Positions 59,401-64,000 of a stretch of 64,000 nucleotides of DNA are shown here, in pieces. Every line of letters starts with the position of its first letter. The stretch's first letter is position 1. This DNA is from Gamsiella multidivaricata (Eukaryota; Mortierellomycota; Mortierellomycetes; Mortierellales; Mortierellaceae): contig NW_026251750.1 in assembly GCF_025024155.1 (NCBI RefSeq), forward strand, positions 1 to 64,000, in the 5' to 3' direction. The translations under genes were made by a program, and so were the position numbers. Under the pieces are notes generated by a model. The model searched no databases, was not told where the DNA came from, and was given only the letters and a program-made list of their open reading frames with translations.

Positions 59401-60015
59401 TTCATGCCGTTCCGAAGCAGGACAGCCGTACAGTGGCTGCTTATGGAACCTGAACCCACAATTGACGCAGGTCTCTAACATAGCCTGATGATGTGGACGC
59501 GGATTCTTCACCGCAAATGGCCTGTTCATCTCCGGATCACGTTCGCGGTACCTCCAAAACTGTGGAAGAAAGGCTCGGATAAGACGATCGACGAGTTCAC
59601 GGACGTTGATGACATCTACAGTCACAGTATTATACAGATCTGGGTGCTCGACCTGCGCTAGGTTAAGATAGACTTCATCGATTGCTGTGCGTACTCTGGG
59701 ATGCTCAGAATGGTACTCGGCGTCCGAGACAGCATTTGGAACTATGATCTCATGATCGAAGCCAGTGGGATCGAGCTCTGGATCTGGATTTATGTTGAAA
59801 TTTAAACCGCCTATCTCTTCGAGCTCGAGGCCGGGCATCGCGTTATCCGCGGGTGGGTACCAACCCTCAGGAATGAATTCCATGTCGACTTCGCTGTTCT
59901 GGCAGTCGCTGTCGCTGTCAGCATCATAGTCGATTTCGAAGCCATGGAGTATGTCTTCGAGTTCATCCTCGCCTCCGAAAATGTAACTGTCATCGGCCTC
60001 AGAATTGATTGACAT
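56470..60015 (-). CDS. Protein of unknown family, 1,181 residues, single exon
   Basis: An intronless ORF with ATG at 60015. I do not recognise the family. The N-terminal 90 residues are strongly acidic (Asp/Glu/Ser). Around residues 155-205 lies a segment with Cys/His pairs (CVNCGFRFHKQPLYGCP), which could be a small zinc-binding knuckle. A Glu/Asp/Asn-rich stretch follows at about 220-300. Residues about 410-500 are hydrophobic-helical (SLFAAFTHLLPRGVTF; FAYFLLHPWFDCDLQAL) and look folded; then a Gln/Arg-rich predicted coiled coil (about 510-600). The last 400 residues are Ser/Gln/Ala-rich, with an acidic C-terminus. Overall composition suggests a nuclear regulatory or scaffold protein, an inference only. 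Codon use and length make it a real gene. Confidence 0.75.
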   Translation of the reverse strand: MSINSEADDSYIFGGEDELEDILHGFEIDYDADSDSDCQNSEVDMEFIPEGWYPPADNAMPGLELEEIGGLNFNINPDPELDPTGFDHEIIVPNAVSDAEYHSEHPRVRTAIDEVYLNLAQVEHPDLYNTVTVDVINVRELVDRLIRAFLPQFWRYRERDPEMNRPFAVKNPRPHHQAMLETCVNCGFRFHKQPLYGCPASERHEVRRIMAAAVVAKLTDATNNANNPNNSNSSSTENFKIVEDIEDTEHSELSEDTEDVGDVVNTAVTENAVNMENTTAPRSNRRAPWRERRSISAIEISQLRRVSSSSSFSSSSSIQPNISSLTEVELDAILNNNRRDPEYDGNLDYIGIKEEGHSDKCQVHSQLPISSTRTRKNTKLHFGWEVVIGHDHSSLPTFPRPPPSPPSATPQLLRQHYTRYYPARSLFAAFTHLLPRGVTFSQNQIRKLFAYFLLHPWFDCDLQALTLRAAYRELWALFLIRDEDDVPTQDDISKYRQQETAALRERRRRLQLERLSPSQQQQRSLDALQQNQQGYGKQQPLEEQLRQQQERQQQKTQQSKASVSFNPALTELLRLRSLEQRFTTHFNMALLANNVIYETRDQNASERTRAASQARNGWVLGGAALMQRAINGGVHSGTGEQQHDINANTEASPGSGGTRRMKNILKTCQYIAFPTSEYNPHEGQLASSFSPPLSPLPLRTAPPSVNAGSKRQRPSSSGSCSEPQARRRRESLRCAPTRTAVAATSQAHPMGQVLYSHTLPLFQNTDLTRPDEPNALEALGRRLQDLFRRAHVRRMALGLVLPEYTTQHKTREERQAESRARAKERRRQEVISTRNSRRGSTMQEPAQLETIEVDPGSTADGALNSQSTSGGTMAEHDAAQQLIAMSSVQGFARPTTQALGARELPDESQQLRNLLDAAMEVGVLPLQSIISNNGATGASTTGQLQQMLFENNAPAPLVSSQLYGHGDMYTQPLQMLADVADMDRSFAVAQTQTTIFGSSVSGSLSADQSRPMVFGNNALGSLPAGPMYDQGHQFLDVLATAAAYVPYQLNPISLKGIENMNQNGTELFNLVPMLGSTLPSPCPAQNHVMMGQAEPAVDQMTTAYAQLTGPTMTDVVTNSGAQNADVINEDFVADLLHDDPQVNYFDILDEPIEGFRRWDMQQQTNRNNRALITDISLFHEQ

Positions 60016-61193
60016 TGCTCCGAAAGCTGAATGTTATGGAAATTGGCAGTTTAACGCGAACTTTGCAGGGAAAATGAGGATGTGGAATATGAACAAGGGA
60101 AAGTGCTCTATATTTTATTTGAGTTACGCGTTGGCGTCTTGTCACTAAAGGGTAGCCCGTTGTAGTTCCTGGGATATGATCCAGTCGCACCATTTTTATA
60201 CAGAAGCCTACTTTGCAATCTTTGGTGTGGTAGGTGCAATTTCTGGGAACATCCAAGGAGCTAGGGTGAAATACATTGTGCTCTACCATAACAACTTGAT
60301 AATCCACACACGTTATCAATTGGGCCTCGTTCATACATTTCGATATGCCCATAACAAAAAAGGAATTCAAAACTGTGGAGAAATAAGCGTGATAGCATTC
60401 ACCACCTTTCGGAGCTAAGGATGCAAATAAAAAGGAGTCTGCCTCGGAAACACCACCTGCAACTTTCTAGCTAAAAAAATAAAATAAAATGTAATAAATA
60501 GAAAGTAAGCAAAGGCAAGTGTATGTGTGAGTGAGATAGTGAGGTGGATACTGAAATGGAAGGCTCCGCCCTTTGTTCCCAATCGCTTCGAGACTGTGGG
60601 GAATTTTTTGCAAGGCGAACTCCACTATCACGCGAACGAGCGAGCTACATACCGAAAGAACCACTCTTCTCCTGCAATTGTCTTCTTCCAATAAGCGATA
60701 TAAGCCCCAGGAAGTAGGGAGAAACTCTCCAGGACCTGATGATCTGAATTTACCGCCTTCACTTAAACCTCACAAGCCTGGGACCTTTTATTCGAAGAAT
60801 GTCCGCAAACACTGCCCCGGAAGAATAGTCCGTAATAAAGTTCAAGCGCATCGTAACACAAGGCAACATTCCTGCAAAACCTAAAACACGTCAAGCATAC
60901 GCGTCAAGCTCAACTTAATTTTTTTTTTTTTCGTAGAGACAGAGACAGGGTGTAGCGCGAATGTGGACCGAGGTAGGAAGTAGAGGATAAAAGTGTTCCG
61001 GCCCAGGATCTAACGAATCATGTCCGGTCGCACCCACCCGGTCTGATAATTTGCATGACTTTAACACAGACCGACTCGCCTCTGGATATTACATGCGAGT
61101 AGCGGCGATGACAGACCCTGTAATCGAAGACCAGTCTTTTTAGCGTCAAGGCACTATTTATTCATTTATTCATCCGCATTTCCTTGCCTCCTA
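60016..61193. other. Intergenic region upstream of the 1,181-residue gene
   Basis: No supported gene. Poly-T at 60920-60930 and A/T-rich stretches only. Confidence 0.45.
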
Positions 61194-62990
61194 GGATTTA
61201 TCACTAAAAACGCGCTCTCCATTACCTTTCTTCTTGGGGGTGTCCATGGCAGTTAGATCAAGGCCCCTCGACGTCGATTGTGGCGGCGTGATTCTTTCCT
61301 GCTGTAGAAAGCTGTTGTCCACAGCCTGTATTTGTGCATCTTCGACTTTCTGTTGTATTATGTGAAGGTGCTGCTGTATTATAAATAGTATAAGAAAGGA
61401 TAAAAGGCGTGTGCTGAAATTAGAATTGATACCATTGAAAAAATGAAAACAGAGTGCCACAAAGACTTATCACGCAACTGAGCAGCCAAACGAGGGACTT
61501 TCCGCTCAAGAAGGCCCTCATTTCTTTTTCGTCAATCGGCAGCTTTATGGCCACGCGGGACAGCAGGCCGGAGACATGGATGCCTGCAAATTGTCAGAGG
61601 TAGATAATGGCGCCAGTGTATCCGGACACATCAAGGAAGACCATATAGTCCTTATCCTGAAGCTCGAACTTTGCATATCTCTGCAAGTAAACCATGATAG
61701 CTTTGTTGATACGAATGTTCTCCCGCGATTGTTTCTTGCCCTCCCCTATCTCAACACCAACGGCCTTAAGCTCACTGTTGTTCAATTCCAGGCCATCGAT
61801 TTGCAGCTGCAGGTCTAATTTCCGATCACAGACCCCTCTACTCAATCTACTGAATTCCTATTCTTGAAGGACCCTGATCTCCTTTGTCGCGTTGGGTGTT
61901 GGCTCGCTCCTGAGGAAAAGAAAAAAAGCAATAATATAGATACAAGTTGTAACTCCATGCGAACACTAACAGCGAGTAGCATGCAACGCACAACATATGT
62001 TTCAAACTTCAGCTCGCCATCGGATACATAATCGAGTACATGCCCCCAAGCCGACACCACTGCGTGCTCCGTGTCCCCAAACGTTGCAGCAATGATTTCG
62101 TCCGCTCTATCCAAACGCGAAGTTTATATTAGTTGTAGCACGGCAACATGCCCAAGAGTGAAGCAGTGAGAGCAAAATATGGGACTTACATATAGCGAGC
62201 CACAGCCTTCAGGGATGAGCTCACTTCTTCCCCTCGCCTTGTTATGCTACACATTTCGAATGAAGGATGCTGATTCCGTCTCGGAGCTTTAGTATCCCAT
62301 GTTTGGCAAGCATCCCCTCTAGCAAATGGAGCGCATTTTTTATGCTTTCGTCAGGTCGCGCTTTAGGTGCTGATTGCTTGATGCTGTCGATCAAACGTGC
62401 TCCAGATAAGTCCCAGGGGTCAGTTGCTCTGAGGTTAATAACCCTTGACAAAGCAACCAAAAGATCCTTCTCATGCTGTAGAAGATTCTTCGCATCTTCC
62501 AGATATGCCCGTAGATGTGTATACCGTCTTGCGTGTCACAGAGTGGATATCTCCAGAGGGGAGCGACGCATCTGATAGGTCATTTCTCAGTAGTTCATGC
62601 ATTCGCTTCATCGAGGGATCTTATGGCTCATGGAAGAATGAGGAGGCATCCAGAAGCTCAGTTCGGCTCCGATTCTGACTATGCTCCTTCTCCTGTTGGG
62701 ATGGTAGGTATTGCTGGCAGATAAAATCTTTCACAAGAACGTTTTCTGCGTCGACTGCTGCTGCACTCTCAAATGTGTTGTCCCGAACCCATAGTCTTCA
62801 AAGCAGAAAAGAGAAAAATGATTAATGAAAACAGGTTACGATTACATCAAAGCCCAATAGTCTTTTGATCATGTTTATAATAACACCCCACCTTTGCATG
62901 TTCCGTACCTCGAGCAGTTGCCTGCTGCTGCAGTGAAAGAGATTGAACCTGAAAGTCCAGCAGCTGCTTTGGTGCATAATAGTCCTAAGA
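61194..62990 (-). pseudogene. Decayed multi-exon gene of unidentified family
   Basis: Minus-strand pieces with protein-like composition: near 62750-62440 pieces with DENVLVKDFICQQYL-like sequence, then IKNALHLLEGMLAKHGILKL (62240-62460), ADEIIAATFGDTEHAVVSAW and HVLDYVSDGELKFET (about 62110-62000), QLQIDGLELNNSELKAV (61800), INKAIMVYLQRYAKFELQDK and FLDVSGYTGAIIYL with a stop at 61594, continuing in frame past the stop as LPIDEKEMRAFLSGKSLVWL. Stops at 61.59 kb and several frame changes upstream show decay. No catalytic motif that I can name. Confidence 0.4.
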
Positions 62991-64000
62991 CAGTAAAACT
63001 AAACTAATGAGCATACCCGTCAATCTGCATTATAGCCTAGCAAAACACCTTCGGCATCTACGCAATTCTTCTTTTCTTCCCTTCCTTTAGTGAGATCGAA
63101 AGGCGCGTGGCATTTGTCAGATTTCGCACAAGGAAAAAAAAAAAAAGATGAAATCGTTCCCTTTCTCCCGTACCCCCCGACCCCTGATACTTCTTGACGA
63201 TCCATCCTGGTCTCAACAAACATCCTCACGATTTATTTATTTTTTACGCAAGAAAAAAAGAATTCCAGGGTGCGTTTGACGTTTGGGCTACCGCTTCGGC
63301 GCTGCGCTATAAAGTCAAATAAAAAAAAAAAGATCCAGATAATCAGTCGAGCGACCGTGTTCGTGTACTTGGTTGTCGTGAGGCAGCGCTTTCGGGTTGT
63401 CGGCGCCCGCGTCCTATGGATGAAAATGCGGAAAATGCGTTTTTTTTTTTAAAAACAACATGATTTGGTTATTTTTTTTCTGCTTCCCTTTCTTCATTCA
63501 ATTTTTTTTTTATTCCGCCCACAGCATTCGATCCAAGCGCAAAGGGTTTCGTAAGAGAAACCTAAGAGGCGTGGAAGCAAAGACGTCGGTCGGGACGAGG
63601 TTGACAATGGCGTGATTACTTTCTTCGAGATGCGGAGCTAATTATAATTCGTCATTCGGTATCGATTGTAGAAAATATACAAAGCTTAGAACTTTGCATG
63701 GGGGGTCGAGGCTGGAGGGAAGAGAGTACAATGGAATCAAGAGTATGCGAGTAGACGATTTTACTTAATAGCAAGATATTAATTCTTTGTTTTTTTACTA
63801 GTGTAACTTGTTTTAGTCTAAAAACATAGAACGAAAAGGAACGAAAAGGGAGAAGGAGTAAAGATGCTAATGCCTACAGCAAAGATAATGGAATGGAGGG
63901 AAAATCCGTTCAAGAACATGCAACGGCGGCGGCGCTACGCCGGGGCGGGAGTCGAAACATCTTACTCCCCAAAAAGAAATGATCCAAACTCGGCATTGCC
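62991..64000. other. Right edge, no gene seen
   Basis: A/T-rich with several A and T runs (63131-63145, 63320-63332, 63440-63452). No ORF with recognisable product; a gene could begin beyond the edge. Confidence 0.4.

Noticed and set aside
1..64000. tRNA or rRNA genes
   Set aside because: Searched by eye for box A/B (GGTTCRANTCC-like) and rRNA cores; GGTTCGA hits near 9503 and 54106 have no supporting clover-leaf. A tRNAscan-SE run would be decisive.

Overview
This window is nuclear DNA from a filamentous fungus. Genes are broken by short GT-AG introns with CTAAC-like branch sites. Proteins include fungal Zn(2)-Cys(6) regulators and an AzgA-type purine permease. Glutamine- and serine-rich tracts, dense CT/GA microsatellites and RNI-type LRR proteins are common. 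Together these look most like an early-diverging lineage such as Mortierellomycota; this placement is inferred from gene style and family content, not from a marker gene. No bacterial operon, rRNA, tRNA or CRISPR array is visible.

Layout. 0-9.7 kb: the 5' part of one Zn2Cys6 regulator running off the left edge, and a complete four-exon Zn2Cys6 regulator of about 1,659 residues on the minus strand; its 2.3 kb first intron and its last intron carry long GA/CT microsatellites. 9.7-12.8 kb: no supported gene. 12.8-25.1 kb: a mobile-element island (below). 25.9-30.9 kb: housekeeping cluster of a mitochondrial carrier (MME1-like), an RBM18-like RNA-binding protein and a membrane J-protein (DNAJB12/HLJ1-like). 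30.9-35.1 kb: gene desert. 35.2-46 kb: PAQR/Izh3-like membrane receptor, Tat-SF1/CUS2-like splicing factor, an unidentified gene remnant, ribosomal protein S25 and the AzgA purine permease. 46-50.4 kb: gene desert with an extreme T32-G23 homopolymer junction. 50.5-54.6 kb: large LRR protein. 56.5-60 kb: 1,181-residue protein of unknown family. 60-64 kb: mostly empty, with one decayed gene.

The most interesting part is 12.8-25.1 kb. It holds two decayed copies of a composite element in a tail-to-tail inverted arrangement. Each copy pairs, divergently, a MULE-type transposase gene (one nearly whole, one reduced to its SWIM-finger tail) with a gene that joins an N-terminal FEN1/XPG-like flap-nuclease (PIN-like) domain to a C-terminal TnpB/Fanzor-like RuvC nuclease domain with a zinc ribbon. 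The left unit is bounded by a 29-bp imperfect terminal inverted repeat. A small MITE with TA target duplication is inserted in the zinc ribbon of the right copy. Fanzor genes riding in eukaryotic DNA transposons, MULEs included, are known. I do not know of a described fusion of a FEN1/XPG nuclease to a Fanzor-like nuclease, so this is the best candidate here for an undescribed system. Both copies in this window are inactivated by frameshifts, stop codons and loss of catalytic residues.
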